A stretch of DNA of 64,000 nucleotides from Flavobacteriales bacterium (GCA_017795025.1 CP051243.1:620001-684000); one strand, 5' to 3'; counted from the first letter of the stretch, positions 1-9,638 are shown. The notes: generated from the sequence alone by a model not told the origin. Translations and numbers: made by a program.

Positions 1-1
1 G

Positions 2-1237
2 CTGTACCGAGATATGAAGGATTTGGAGAAAGCAGAAAAGGTTTTGGTTAAAACCTTTCAAGCCTCAAGGGACTTAGCGGATAGTAGTGAATGGGCCTCT
101 GCCGCCTATAACTTAACGGTCTTGAATTTTAGATTAGGCGACTATGAACGCTCTATTCGCTATGGTCGTCGCTACATTGATATCAGCCCTTTTAAGGAGC
201 AGAAGATAACATATGGCGACGTATTTCATTTAGTGTCAAGGGCTTATGAGGAACTGGGGAATATAGATTCGGCTCACTTCTATTTGGATTCGGTTTACGG
301 TATTAGGATGCGTCATATGCAACGTATTATTGACGATAACTCCAGTAAGTATGAGGTCGTTAATCAATTAGAGAAGGAGCGCTTAGAGAACGATATCCTG
401 CAAGCTGAACGGGAGCAAAGTCGTTTACAGCTGATTATTTTGGCTTTAGCGGTACTTGTGGCCATCGTTCTCATTTATTTCGCCAACCGACAGCGAAATC
501 AATATAAACGAGCCAATGCCCAGCAAGAGGAGTATAGTAAAGAACTAGAGAATAGTCTTAATTTCAAGAATAAGCTGATAAGCATTGTAGCACACGATAT
601 TCGAAATCCTATAGCCTCCCTTAAAGGTCTTATTCACGTTTACAATGAGGGCCTTGTAGAGGAGAAGGATTTAGAACAAATGATGCGCGGTTTGGAGGCT
701 TCCGTCGGCAATGTGGATTTGCTCCTAGAGAATCTCCTGAACTTTGTACGCAGTCAGAGTGGCGAGCTCGATCCGCACATCGAGCGTTTGAATGTGGCAG
801 AAGTGGTTCATGTGTCCATCTCCGAAGCACAGGCCCAGCTTCAAGATAAGGGGATTTCGGTTAACCTGGATAAGCTCAATGCCCAAGATACCATCTCCAC
901 CGATGGAAATTATTTAGCTTTTGTTTTAAGGAATGTGTTGAGCAATGCCATTAAGTTCTCGGAGCCCAATTCTAGTATTGAGATTTCTTGTCATCACGAA
1001 GAGGATTTCGACTGTATTAATATTCAAGACTTTGGCAAGGGTATGAATGCGGAAACCTTAAGGCAAATCCGCGAGAACACCGCCATCCGCAGTAATCTTG
1101 GCACTGGAAATGAAAAAGGCACTGGTTTAGGCATTGGTTTAAGTCAGGAGTTTTTGCATAAAATAAACGGTAAGCTTAAAATTGAGAGTAGCCTAGGAGA
1201 AGGTACCACCGTTAGCATTTGTCTGCCTAAGTCCTAG
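2..1237 (+). CDS. TPR-containing sensor histidine kinase, 5' end outside window
   Basis: The reading frame is open to the left edge, so the 5' end lies outside the window. An internal ATG at 14 gives 407 residues and is probably not the start, because TPR-like helices are already running there. Numbered from that ATG: TPR-like repeats at 1-100, a coiled coil at 110-138, one membrane segment at 138-156, a HisKA domain with the phosphoacceptor His194 (IVAHDIRNP), and a HATPase_c domain with N-box Asn311, DFGKGM (339-344) and GTGLGIG (369-375). It is a membrane-bound histidine kinase with a TPR sensor region, a common Bacteroidota architecture. There is no receiver domain and no response regulator beside it. 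The input signal is unknown. The kinase call is firm. Confidence 0.93.
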   Translation: MYRDMKDLEKAEKVLVKTFQASRDLADSSEWASAAYNLTVLNFRLGDYERSIRYGRRYIDISPFKEQKITYGDVFHLVSRAYEELGNIDSAHFYLDSVYGIRMRHMQRIIDDNSSKYEVVNQLEKERLENDILQAEREQSRLQLIILALAVLVAIVLIYFANRQRNQYKRANAQQEEYSKELENSLNFKNKLISIVAHDIRNPIASLKGLIHVYNEGLVEEKDLEQMMRGLEASVGNVDLLLENLLNFVRSQSGELDPHIERLNVAEVVHVSISEAQAQLQDKGISVNLDKLNAQDTISTDGNYLAFVLRNVLSNAIKFSEPNSSIEISCHHEEDFDCINIQDFGKGMNAETLRQIRENTAIRSNLGTGNEKGTGLGIGLSQEFLHKINGKLKIESSLGEGTTVSICLPKS

Positions 1238-1357
1238 TCATTTAGGCCTTCCCTGCAACATAGTTTCAGCTCTTTATTTTGGAACTTAAAGGATGTGCAA
1301 CATAGCTATAAGCCCTTTGTTTGGTAGGCTTCTACTTTAGCCATCAAATCAACAGCT

Positions 1358-2749
1358 ATGCGACTCCTTACATTTCTTTTTTGCCTTTTCAGTATTTGCA
1401 ATGCAAAGGCACAAACCGAAGCCTTTTACACTTCTACCGAAAGACCTTTTGGTTTAAACTTCAGCATAAACTTACCACCCTTGGAGGGAAGGCCCAATCA
1501 GCAATTGGCATTTTGCACCAATCATTCGGCTATCGATACGGTGCGTTATCATTACAATCAAAAAGGTAAACTCGAGTATTACAGTACCCTAGAAGGAGCC
1601 AACTTCGGACTTCAGTTTAAGGAATTTCGGTTGGGGTATGATCCTCTTGGTCGACTAAACTCTTGGGAACATTTGCCAGATGCCACCAATAATGGCATGC
1701 GCTATTCTTGGTCGCTCGATTCCGTTGGAAATATTATAAGCCTCGAAACGTATGAAACGTCAACCCAGGGATCCATTCAAAGGGACCAAGCCTACCGCAT
1801 TGAAAGTAATTCGCAGTATTCGGTTTATCAGGTGAAACATCTATCAAGTAATAGTCGGCGTATCCATCAAATTAAGAAGGATTTCCAGCAATGGGATTCC
1901 TTGGTTTTTATTGATTTTCATCACTCGGGTCGGGTGGATTCCACTTGGGTTTTTGGTCCGCAGAATACTAACCTCACTAAGCTCAATGAGCCCGACTATA
2001 GATATCGATACGCTTATTTAGAGCAGGCTAATAAGTTAATTTGTATTCAAAAACTCAGTAGAGTAGAAACCTGGTACGATGGCTATTGGATTGTTGATCC
2101 CCTTTACGAAGGCTGGATTTGGCAGGTGCCCCCTTATAATCATCTGCCCTCAACTAAAGGAGGCTTTGCAAGTTTTGTGGTTGATAGTACTTGGGAGGAG
2201 GAGATAGTTCTTCAATCGCGATATCACTTTTATTCCAAGCGAAATCATATCTGGAACCTCGATTCCTTTGGTACTTTAAAACAACAAGCTCTGGAGGTAA
2301 ATCACAAATGGACTTATAATGCCAATGGTAGCTTAGTAGCCGCTCAGATTAGGCATTCTCCTCGCGAATGGGCAGCCTATAACTTTCAGCATTTATTTAA
2401 CCCCACAGATACCGGAGGGGTTTATGCCCAGTTTATGAATACACGCTTTAGGGAGGTGCAGTTTTGGAATTGTTCGGCGATTTTACATGAGCAACGGCAA
2501 AGCGTAGAAACGGGTTTCACGGTGTATCCAAACCCGAGTCGAGGGGCTTTAAACCTTAAGCTATCCTCATTTCTGGCGCAGGGTAATGCACAATTACTGA
2601 TATATGACAATCAATCCACCTTGCTTTTTCAAGAGGATGTTCAAGGAAGGGAAGTGGAACTCAATTTTGAAGCTTGGCCAAAGGGAGTCTATCATATTTG
2701 GGTCCGCGGGGCTAACAGTTGCAGCCATCAAACCTGGATTCGTCATTAA
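1358..2749 (+). CDS. secreted T9SS type A sorting-domain protein, YD-repeat-like
   Basis: 463 aa. The N-terminus is a clear signal peptide ending near NAKAQ (residue 19). The middle region has recurring Tyr/Asp/Gly-rich strands (for example LGYDPLGRLNSWEH and WSLDSVGNIISLE) that resemble the YD repeats of Rhs-type beta shells, but I see no toxin or core domain. The last 75 or so residues start with VYPNPSRG and end in a basic tail, the form of a T9SS type A sorting domain. The protein is therefore probably carried across the outer membrane and released or attached to the surface. Its TAA stop shares four bases with the stop of the convergent kinase gene. Function unknown. Confidence 0.85.
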   Translation: MRLLTFLFCLFSICNAKAQTEAFYTSTERPFGLNFSINLPPLEGRPNQQLAFCTNHSAIDTVRYHYNQKGKLEYYSTLEGANFGLQFKEFRLGYDPLGRLNSWEHLPDATNNGMRYSWSLDSVGNIISLETYETSTQGSIQRDQAYRIESNSQYSVYQVKHLSSNSRRIHQIKKDFQQWDSLVFIDFHHSGRVDSTWVFGPQNTNLTKLNEPDYRYRYAYLEQANKLICIQKLSRVETWYDGYWIVDPLYEGWIWQVPPYNHLPSTKGGFASFVVDSTWEEEIVLQSRYHFYSKRNHIWNLDSFGTLKQQALEVNHKWTYNANGSLVAAQIRHSPREWAAYNFQHLFNPTDTGGVYAQFMNTRFREVQFWNCSAILHEQRQSVETGFTVYPNPSRGALNLKLSSFLAQGNAQLLIYDNQSTLLFQEDVQGREVELNFEAWPKGVYHIWVRGANSCSHQTWIRH

Positions 2750-4149
2750 TGCCTTTCGGCTGAAAATGGAAGGCTCAGGCTAACCGTGGTTCCCTCGCCG
2801 AGGGTAGATTCAAACTCCATTTCACCTTGATGTTCTTCTATGATACTTCGGGTAATGCTTAACCCTAATCCGGTTCCTACGCCAGCCGCTTTGGTAGTGA
2901 AAAAGGGTTCAAAAATACGTTGGAGGTTTTCTTTGGAAATTCCACTGCCGCTGTCTTTTATAGCTATGATGAGCTTATTGTTTTTCTCTTGGACGCTAAT
3001 ATCAATTTGTCCTTGTTTATCAATCGCTTGTGCCGAATTAGAAATGAGGTTGGTAAATACTTGATGTAATTTGCCAACATTTCCTCGAATACTGGGTAAG
3101 TCCTTCGGGTACCGGGTATTAACTTCAATGCGTCCCTTAATTAGGTGGCTTAGCATTTGCAGGCAACTGTCAATAATCTCGTCGATTTTACAGTCCTCAT
3201 CAAAGGTGTCTTGGTTGCGATTAAAGTGGTTTAGCCCCTTAATAATACCGTTCATCTTCTCGCTTCCGGTGGCGATAAAGCCCAATAGTTCTTTAAGCTC
3301 CTCGTCTAATTTGCCCTCTTCTTCCAGCTTGGCAAAGAGCAATTGCTGAGAGCTGTTTATGTAATTCAACGGGTTTTTAATCTCATGCGCAATTCCGGCG
3401 GTGAGCATTCCTAAAGAAGCCAGTTTTTCCTTCTCAATAAGCTGATTCTGAGCATTTTTTAACTCATCCAATTTAGCGCGCAAGGTCTCATTGGCGTGCT
3501 GAAGTTCGTGATTAAGCTGATTGAGATCCTTAGTTTTTGTACTCACCTCTTCCTGCAGGTCATTTTTACGACTCTGTAATTTTTGGTACGAGTTTACCAG
3601 GTTTTTACGGTAATGATGCACAATGTCGAGGATTGCCACTCCAGTAAAACTGACTATCGTTAGATTTAAAGTCCAGGAAATTGGATTGCGGATATACGCT
3701 TCAACATCAAAATCCACTTTTAGATAGCCTTGAATGTGGGCTATGCCAAAAAGAGCATAGATGAGACTCGCCAATCCAATCGCGAAAAGAGCTCTTTTAT
3801 AATTTCCAGTGAGGTAGGCAAAGATGGGAATGAGACTCATGTAAAATATAGCGGCGGCTAATAAACCTAGCTTCCAGAGGCCCGCCGCCAATACGAGTAG
3901 AATGATGAAAAGTAAGGTATTGGCGATTGGCTTATACGGTATATGCTTGCGAAAGCGAATCACAAGTACGAAAATCAAATCAACAATTAGAACTGTCCAA
4001 AAGGTGGTGCCTTCACCAAAGAGATAATAGCGGACGGCTAAAACGACCGTAGCTAATGCAGCCAAGATGGAAAATACCTTCAATGCTCGATCTAGAATCA
4101 GCTCTTGCAGCTGATCGATGGTAATGCTATTCTCCTCTTTTTTAGACAA
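2746..4149 (-). CDS. multi-pass membrane sensor histidine kinase
   Basis: 467 aa. Six hydrophobic segments lie between about residues 26 and 177, followed by a long coiled coil (183-245). The HisKA domain carries His255 in GIAHEIKNPLNYI, and the HATPase_c domain has Asn371, DSGSGI (399-404) and GTGLGLS (425-431). The HEIKNPL H-box is typical of NtrB/AtoS-like kinases. There is no separate periplasmic sensor, so the membrane domain itself or its coiled coil may sense. The gene ends convergently against the upstream T9SS gene with a 4-bp overlap of the stop codons. No response regulator is adjacent. The kinase call is firm; the signal is unknown. Confidence 0.92.
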   Translation of the reverse strand: MSKKEENSITIDQLQELILDRALKVFSILAALATVVLAVRYYLFGEGTTFWTVLIVDLIFVLVIRFRKHIPYKPIANTLLFIILLVLAAGLWKLGLLAAAIFYMSLIPIFAYLTGNYKRALFAIGLASLIYALFGIAHIQGYLKVDFDVEAYIRNPISWTLNLTIVSFTGVAILDIVHHYRKNLVNSYQKLQSRKNDLQEEVSTKTKDLNQLNHELQHANETLRAKLDELKNAQNQLIEKEKLASLGMLTAGIAHEIKNPLNYINSSQQLLFAKLEEEGKLDEELKELLGFIATGSEKMNGIIKGLNHFNRNQDTFDEDCKIDEIIDSCLQMLSHLIKGRIEVNTRYPKDLPSIRGNVGKLHQVFTNLISNSAQAIDKQGQIDISVQEKNNKLIIAIKDSGSGISKENLQRIFEPFFTTKAAGVGTGLGLSITRSIIEEHQGEMEFESTLGEGTTVSLSLPFSAERH

Positions 4150-4367
4150 AGTGTTGTTCTTACGCTTTGATATTGAGTGCTTAAAGCACTGGCGAATTTA
4201 GTAAAACCCTACATAATTAGTTAACTAGAGGCTTTCCCTATTAATGTACGATGATCTCGCTTATTTGGGATTTGTAAGGTTGGATAAGGGTTTGAAATGG
4301 CGGATAATTGAAATGAATGGCTGGGCGGGTACAACAGGAGCTGTCAAAACCAATATTAGGATTTTGC

Positions 4368-5555
4368 CTAATTAACAGGAATAGTAAACTGAAAGCAACT
4401 GCCATGACCAAGTTCGCTGCTCACTTTAATTTGACCGCCTAATAGTTCGACAAAATCCTTACAGAGCATTAAGCCCAAGCCCGAACCCTTTTCATTTGCG
4501 GTACCTCTGGTACTTTTAGCTCTTAATGTGAATAGGCCGGCCGCTTGATCTTTGTTCATGCCTACACCATCATCGCTAACGCTAATATTCACATGACTTC
4601 CATTTATTTTGGCGTTTATTCTAACCACTCCTCCTTCATGACTAAACTTAATTGCATTGCCCACTAAGTTTCGTATCACGGTAGAAATTATTTCATAATC
4701 GCTATTCAGAGTTAGTTCGGGATCAATTTTATTCTGCAGGCTTATGGCTTTGCTTTGAGAAATACCTTTTAGATGCAGACATATTTCATCTACACAAAGA
4801 TTTAATCGGAACGGCTTTTTTTGGGGCCTAATATTGCCTCGTTGACAGTTAGCCCATTTCAAAAGATTATCTAAAAGAGCCTTGGTGCTTACTATAGAAT
4901 TATGAATCAGTTTTAGGTACTCCTTTTTTTCAAGGTCGTTTAAATCGTCTTCCTCCGATTGTAAGATTTCGGAGAGACCAACCAAGCTCCCCATGGGTCC
5001 TCGAAGGTCATGAGCAATTATAGAGAACATTTTGTCCTTCGATTCATTCAACTCAGCCAGCTTGGCTTCATTTTCCTTTAGGGCTTTTTCAGCTTTAAAG
5101 CGCTTGGTTATATCACGAATAATTCCGACCAAAAAATGATTGTTATCCTTATCTGTGAATCTGTTTTTTTTGGTGGCTATGATATGAGTGTCCCCAGACT
5201 CAACGGTTAGTGGTTCTTCATTAATATTTTCTTTACCATCCTTAATTACTTGTCGATCGATGGCCAGAAAGCTTTCCCGTTCTTCAGGAGGCACATTTTC
5301 GGCCAAGGTTTTACCAATGATTTCTTCTCGACTTAGTTTGAAGGTTTTGCAAAAGGCATCATTGACCAACAATAATCGACTTTCGGCATCTTTAACAAAA
5401 ACCGGATCACCCATAGTGTTGAGGGTGCGCATTAGGAAGTCGTGCTTCTCTTTTTCAGTGCGCGCTAAGGTGTCTTTTAAAATCTGATTTTGTTTACTTA
5501 GATCCTCAATTTTAGCTTTTAATTCGGCGCGGTCCATGAGCTTGAAATTGTTCAT
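4368..5555 (-). CDS. PAS-domain sensor histidine kinase, soluble
   Basis: 395 aa with no membrane segment, so probably cytoplasmic. Domains in order: an N-terminal coiled coil (8-40), one PAS domain (about 43-152, ending in the usual GIIRDITKR stretch), a HisKA domain with His182 in IIAHDLRGP, and a HATPase_c domain with DDGVGM (328-333) and GSGLGL (357-362). It is the third histidine kinase in 5.5 kb and again lacks a neighbouring response regulator. An 8-bp perfect inverted repeat lies immediately upstream of its ATG. The ligand or cofactor of the PAS domain cannot be read from sequence. Confidence 0.92.
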   Translation of the reverse strand: MNNFKLMDRAELKAKIEDLSKQNQILKDTLARTEKEKHDFLMRTLNTMGDPVFVKDAESRLLLVNDAFCKTFKLSREEIIGKTLAENVPPEERESFLAIDRQVIKDGKENINEEPLTVESGDTHIIATKKNRFTDKDNNHFLVGIIRDITKRFKAEKALKENEAKLAELNESKDKMFSIIAHDLRGPMGSLVGLSEILQSEEDDLNDLEKKEYLKLIHNSIVSTKALLDNLLKWANCQRGNIRPQKKPFRLNLCVDEICLHLKGISQSKAISLQNKIDPELTLNSDYEIISTVIRNLVGNAIKFSHEGGVVRINAKINGSHVNISVSDDGVGMNKDQAAGLFTLRAKSTRGTANEKGSGLGLMLCKDFVELLGGQIKVSSELGHGSCFQFTIPVN

Positions 5556-5558
5556 TTA

Positions 5559-5584
5559 AGATAATCATTTTTAAAGGATTATCT
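5559..5584 (-). promoter_or_regulatory. inverted repeat upstream of PAS kinase
   Basis: AGATAATC and GATTATCT form a perfect 8-bp inverted repeat separated by 10 bases, ending 3 bp before the kinase ATG (5555). It could be an operator or a weak hairpin at the end of the upstream mscS-like transcript. It has no T-tract typical of a strong terminator. Role not established. Confidence 0.35.
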
Positions 5585-5628
5585 AGGCAGACTGGGACTA
5601 AATAAGCTAAATTTTCATAGGGTTTAAA

Positions 5629-6144
5629 TTACTTGGTGAGGCTAATTCCTTTTTGGATGGCTAAATTATTTGGGTAGTATACCTCGCTTTCATCAGAGGT
5701 TTTAATGCGGATGGAGAAGGGGGAGAGGCTCAAGACTTCGCCAAGCACGGAATTGTCGCCATCGATGATTTTTATTTTGGAGCCGATCTTAATTGGGAAG
5801 AAGAAAAATAGGATAATCGAGGCGGTCACATTACTTACAATCGACCAGGTGGCGAAAAGTCCAACCCCAATTACCGCTAAAATAGAGGCAATGTAAACCG
5901 AAAGTCCTTCCAGAGAAACTTCCCAAATCATACCTAATAGCACCAGCATAAAAATTCCGATAAGGATTCGGAATATCTGCCGAATTCCCGCAATCCGAGC
6001 TTGATCGAAATTAAAAACGAGCGCCCGCCTAAAGATGGATCTCGAACTTAAGCGCCTTAAAATAAAGTAGGTAAGAACTACAGCTAGGCTTAAAACGATC
6101 TGGATGGCACTTTCTTGGTTTATTAATTCTTGTATCGGCTGCAT
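5629..6144 (-). CDS. small MscS-family mechanosensitive channel-like protein
   Basis: 171 aa from the ATG at 6144. A longer frame from 6252 would run into the divergent antiporter gene, so I prefer the internal start. Three membrane segments are visible (about 13-30, 54-72 and 81-112). The last runs into the Gly/Ala-rich pore-like helix of MscS proteins and is followed by the short beta domain (IKIGSKIKI...SIRIKT...VYYPNNLAI). The C-terminal alpha/beta vestibule domain of E. coli MscS is absent, so this is a minimal form. It may release solutes on osmotic downshock, but channel activity is inferred from the fold only. It is divergent from the antiporter by 37 bp. Confidence 0.8.
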   Translation of the reverse strand: MQPIQELINQESAIQIVLSLAVVLTYFILRRLSSRSIFRRALVFNFDQARIAGIRQIFRILIGIFMLVLLGMIWEVSLEGLSVYIASILAVIGVGLFATWSIVSNVTASIILFFFFPIKIGSKIKIIDGDNSVLGEVLSLSPFSIRIKTSDESEVYYPNNLAIQKGISLTK

Positions 6145-6181
6145 AAAAGGAATAGCTATTTTCACAATTTCAAATTTAACT

Positions 6182-7360
6182 ATGATTTTCGCCTCTGCCT
6201 TATCGCATGAACTGAATATTATATTGGGAATCGCCACTTCGGTGCTGCTCATCGGCTTAGTGCTGAAAAGATTAAAGCAGCCCTACATCATTGCTTACAT
6301 TTTAACGGGAGTGCTATTAGGGCCTTCGGGCGTGCATCTCATTACCGACTTCGAAACCGCAGAGCTCATTGGTGAGTTCGGTCTGGTGATTTTAATGTTT
6401 TTTATCGGCATGGAAATCTCCCTTTCCGACTTTATTCGCAAATGGAGAGTAGCCCTTTTTGGCACGGGCATGCAAGTCCTATTTAGTATCCTTATTGTGT
6501 ATATCCTAGGTGCTTTTTTGGATTGGCCCTTTAAACGCGTCTTACTGCTGGGTTTTATCATTTCTTTAAGTAGCTCTGCGGTGGTGATTAGGCTGGTGGA
6601 GGATCATGGCCTCTTACATAAGCGCATCGGACAGCAGGTCATTAGCATCCTGCTAACCCAGGATATTCTAATTGTTCCAATGATAATTCTGATGTCCTTT
6701 GTAGGGGATGGAGCTTTACATTGGGACCAGATTAGTTTACAGCTTATTGGAGGCGTACTTATTGTGCTCTTCCTTTTTTTCCTACTCCGGAAAAAGGAAA
6801 TTCGAATTCCTTTCGCAAAGGACTTAGAAGATGATCATGAGCTACAGGTGTTTGCCGGACTTATTATCTGTTTTGCCTTTGCCCTTTTCACTTCAAGTTT
6901 TGAGTTATCGGCCGGATTAGGGGCATTTGTAGCGGGCTTGTTTATTAATGCTTCACCCGCTAACCACTGGTTGCATGAGCGTCTCCATTCTTTTAGAGTT
7001 TTATTGATATCCGTCTTTTTTCTATCGGTAGGTATGCAGATTGATTTAGACTTTTTGGCGACTAATTGGCTGGTGGTAACTTTAATGGTGCTAGTGGTTT
7101 TTTTGAGCAACCACGGAATCAACACTTTTGCTTTACGCGGCCTAGGGAACTCCTGGCATAGAAGTATTTACGGAGCCTCTTTATTAGCCCAAATTGGGGA
7201 GTTTAGTTATGTCTTGGCCTCTTTGGGGTATCATTCAGAAATCATCACGAATTATACCTACCAACTCACGGTGCTGGTAATTTCCATCACCATTTTTATT
7301 AGTCCACTCTGGGTTGATGGAACGAAGTTGTTGATTGGGAGAAAGGGGATTAAAATGTAA
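6182..7360 (+). CDS. CPA2-family cation:proton antiporter (KefB-like membrane domain)
   Basis: 392 aa from the ATG at 6182, which gives the normal N-terminus (LSHELNIILGIATSVLLIG); a start at 6104 would overlap the divergent gene. About twelve hydrophobic segments and the CPA2 signatures QPYIIAYILTGVLLGPSG and GLVILMFFIGMEIS are visible. It would exchange Na+ or K+ for H+ across the inner membrane. The C-terminal TrkA-N nucleotide-binding domain of full KefB/C proteins is missing, so it is a membrane-domain-only member. Pairing with a divergent MscS-like channel suggests a shared role in ion or osmotic balance, which is inference. Confidence 0.9.
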   Translation: MIFASALSHELNIILGIATSVLLIGLVLKRLKQPYIIAYILTGVLLGPSGVHLITDFETAELIGEFGLVILMFFIGMEISLSDFIRKWRVALFGTGMQVLFSILIVYILGAFLDWPFKRVLLLGFIISLSSSAVVIRLVEDHGLLHKRIGQQVISILLTQDILIVPMIILMSFVGDGALHWDQISLQLIGGVLIVLFLFFLLRKKEIRIPFAKDLEDDHELQVFAGLIICFAFALFTSSFELSAGLGAFVAGLFINASPANHWLHERLHSFRVLLISVFFLSVGMQIDLDFLATNWLVVTLMVLVVFLSNHGINTFALRGLGNSWHRSIYGASLLAQIGEFSYVLASLGYHSEIITNYTYQLTVLVISITIFISPLWVDGTKLLIGRKGIKM

Positions 7361-7433
7361 CTTTTTGAATCCTTAAGGAAATATTTGGATAGCTATAATA
7401 ATCAGACAAGGATAACAGATATGTTTCGCTAAT

Positions 7434-7886
7434 ATGAAAGCAAGTAAGCTCAAAATAAGTAGTGTTTTCTCTTTATTATGCTTGGTATTGATGTCATGTA
7501 CAAAAGAGGAACAGCAACTATCCATTAATGAGCAAAGGCTTGAACTAGCAAAATCTGAATGCAATTCTCAAGGCTGGACAAACTGGGGCGTCATCGTGGA
7601 ACGTGATACTTCCATATCATTTGGTATGAGTGATAGTCTCTATAACCAACTATCCTTAACCATGCGCTTTCAACAAGTGACCTTAAGGAATATTTGCACC
7701 AACAACGATACTTCGGTTATGGCTGTTTTTTCGTGGTGTAACGTTTGTCCTGAAAAGGATGAATACTTTGAGTCTGTAACAAAAGGTAATGTAATGAATG
7801 TCTATACAAGCCCTTTTTATCTTAGATACGATATGACTGGGGAGATCATTAATTATGATAGCTTAGTGATGCCTAAGGGCTGGTGA
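7434..7886 (+). CDS. small lipoprotein, unknown function
   Basis: 150 aa with a lipoprotein signal ending at the lipobox LMSC near residue 22. The mature part is hydrophilic and contains paired cysteines in WCNVCPEKDEYF. I do not recognise a family. The gene stands alone and is followed by a good hairpin terminator about 80 bp downstream. It is probably an outer-membrane or periplasm-facing lipoprotein. A conserved leader, a normal start and its own terminator support a real gene. Confidence 0.72.
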   Translation: MKASKLKISSVFSLLCLVLMSCTKEEQQLSINEQRLELAKSECNSQGWTNWGVIVERDTSISFGMSDSLYNQLSLTMRFQQVTLRNICTNNDTSVMAVFSWCNVCPEKDEYFESVTKGNVMNVYTSPFYLRYDMTGEIINYDSLVMPKGW

Positions 7887-7966
7887 CGGTTAATAGGGAT
7901 TTGGACTATATAGAAGTATTGACGTTTTTGAGATAATTGAACCTCAATTAAATTATACCCATAAAA

Positions 7967-7990
7967 AAAGCCGAGATTTTTCTCGGCTTT
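7967..7990 (+). terminator. hairpin terminator after the lipoprotein gene
   Basis: A perfect 10-bp stem (AAAGCCGAGA with TCTCGGCTTT) and a TTTT loop, preceded by an A-tract. The A-tract on one side and T residues on the other would let it work in both directions. It closes the lipoprotein transcript before the next gene at 8082. Confidence 0.75.
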
Positions 7991-8081
7991 AATCATTTGG
8001 ATGTTGTGGTGCCAAACGGAATTTACTTGTTAAGTTTAGAAGGAGTAAATTTCTCTAGTGTTTTGAAGATTATCATATCTC

Positions 8082-9638
8082 ATGAGAATTAGTTGGTTAT
8101 TAGCATTCTTCTTTTTTTGTTATTCGCTTTTAGGTCAAGATTGGTCCTTTACAACCTCCGATTTCGCTACAAGAGCTAGAGACAGCTACGATTTTAAATC
8201 AAAGCTGGTAAATGACTCGATTCTGTACGTCGCGGTTGAGGGCACCTCAAATGGCTATGGGGAGGATTATACGGATATTGCTGTAATTGATATTAAAACA
8301 GGTGTCGTTTTAAGGAAGCGACAGTTAAATGGTTTTGGTGCTACCCAATTGGTTTTAGGAATAGGGTATTTTGATAAAGTGGGATACCTAGTCGAATATG
8401 ACAGCATAAATGATATTGGTAATCCTTCTCGACTAAGGTATCGTAATTACCGATTCTACTCCTACAGAAATGATAGTTTGCTGTGGTCAGGCTCTGGTTC
8501 ACTTTCTACCCTAGGCTCTGGAATGCCCTTTAACGGTCATGTTCTAAGGGATTCATCAACTTGGTTTCAAGATCCTGTTACAAATCAAGCTTTCCGGATT
8601 AATCTCTTTACTGGAGATACGCTTGAAGATGTAAGGGTTAATATCCTTGCTCGACGAATGAATCTCGACACAAACTTAGTTACTAACCTCATTAGGTTAG
8701 ACTCGAAGTATGTTGTTTATAGTGGAGACACCATAATGACTTACGGAATAGAAAATTACATTGACAGTAACGGTTTATCACAAATAGCAGGGTATTCATT
8801 TGTTATCGATGCTATGACTTGTACAAATATTACCGGTTTTAAGTTACCAGCTAGACCAGTAGTATTTCGAAACTCGAACATCCAATTTGATGAAAGTAGC
8901 CAGGTAATTGATAGTACTAGAATTTTACGAAACAAGGGATATACACGGAGAGTCTTCGGTAAAGAAAGCGCAGCAGATGGATCAATCATTGATAGTATTT
9001 TAGTTATTGACTCACTGTATTATCATCCAAATATTGCACGCTTTGGACAAGATCAACCTTATAACTATGAGCTGTATAGAAACGGAAGTTACCTTGCCTA
9101 TGTTCAGTCTGTTACAGGACCATATTTCAGAGATACATTACTAGATAACAAGCATGCCTTGATTAGGCTTTACAATAATGGCGTAAAGCAATATGAGCTC
9201 AGACTTCTAGATACATTAACCAGAAATGGGGAAGAGAATACAGAAATCAGTCATGTTCATATTTTATCAGATGGCTCTTTAATCCTTATTATGGATGTTG
9301 GCGATGATACGCCCTATACGACTTCAAGAATCTTAAGGGTAAGCTCCGATGGCTCTCACGGACTATCAACTAAAGAGATCAAGGAGGCTGAGTTGGAAAA
9401 GAAACCTATAGCTATTTATCCAACGGTATTTGATAACTTTATTACCATTGAAGTTTTTGAAGAGGATGTGACTCTTTCAATTTTTAATTTATCTGGGGAG
9501 TCATTTTTTGAGACAACAATTAACGCTAATAGAACATTAGAAATCAATCTTTCAAATCTTCCTTCTGGACTGTATTTTATAAAGGCAGGTTCAATGAGAA
9601 AGGGTTCTACTTATACAATTAAAGTTTTTAAAAAGTAA
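8082..9638 (+). CDS. secreted T9SS type A sorting-domain protein
   Basis: 518 aa. Signal peptide of about 19 residues (ending SLLGQ), then a long beta-rich region without a recognisable enzyme domain. A C-terminal domain from about residue 440 (IAIYPTVFDNFITIEV, then FNLSGE, LSNLPSGLYFIKAG and a KVFKK tail) matches the T9SS type A sorting form. The body recalls the beta-propeller-like secreted proteins of Bacteroidota, with repeated patterns such as GYFDKVGYLVEYDS. The base composition looks somewhat richer in A+T than that of the neighbouring envelope operon, which may mean a different origin. Function unknown. Confidence 0.82.
   Translation: MRISWLLAFFFFCYSLLGQDWSFTTSDFATRARDSYDFKSKLVNDSILYVAVEGTSNGYGEDYTDIAVIDIKTGVVLRKRQLNGFGATQLVLGIGYFDKVGYLVEYDSINDIGNPSRLRYRNYRFYSYRNDSLLWSGSGSLSTLGSGMPFNGHVLRDSSTWFQDPVTNQAFRINLFTGDTLEDVRVNILARRMNLDTNLVTNLIRLDSKYVVYSGDTIMTYGIENYIDSNGLSQIAGYSFVIDAMTCTNITGFKLPARPVVFRNSNIQFDESSQVIDSTRILRNKGYTRRVFGKESAADGSIIDSILVIDSLYYHPNIARFGQDQPYNYELYRNGSYLAYVQSVTGPYFRDTLLDNKHALIRLYNNGVKQYELRLLDTLTRNGEENTEISHVHILSDGSLILIMDVGDDTPYTTSRILRVSSDGSHGLSTKEIKEAELEKKPIAIYPTVFDNFITIEVFEEDVTLSIFNLSGESFFETTINANRTLEINLSNLPSGLYFIKAGSMRKGSTYTIKVFKK

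Noticed and set aside
1358-2749. Rhs/YD polymorphic toxin
   Set aside because: There is only weak YD-like similarity, no core RHS motif and no toxin tip; the C-terminus is a T9SS sorting domain.
6104-6252. Longer starts making the MscS-like and antiporter genes overlap
   Set aside because: Both extensions are unusual in composition, while the inner ATGs (6144 and 6182) give normal N-termini and a short divergent promoter region.
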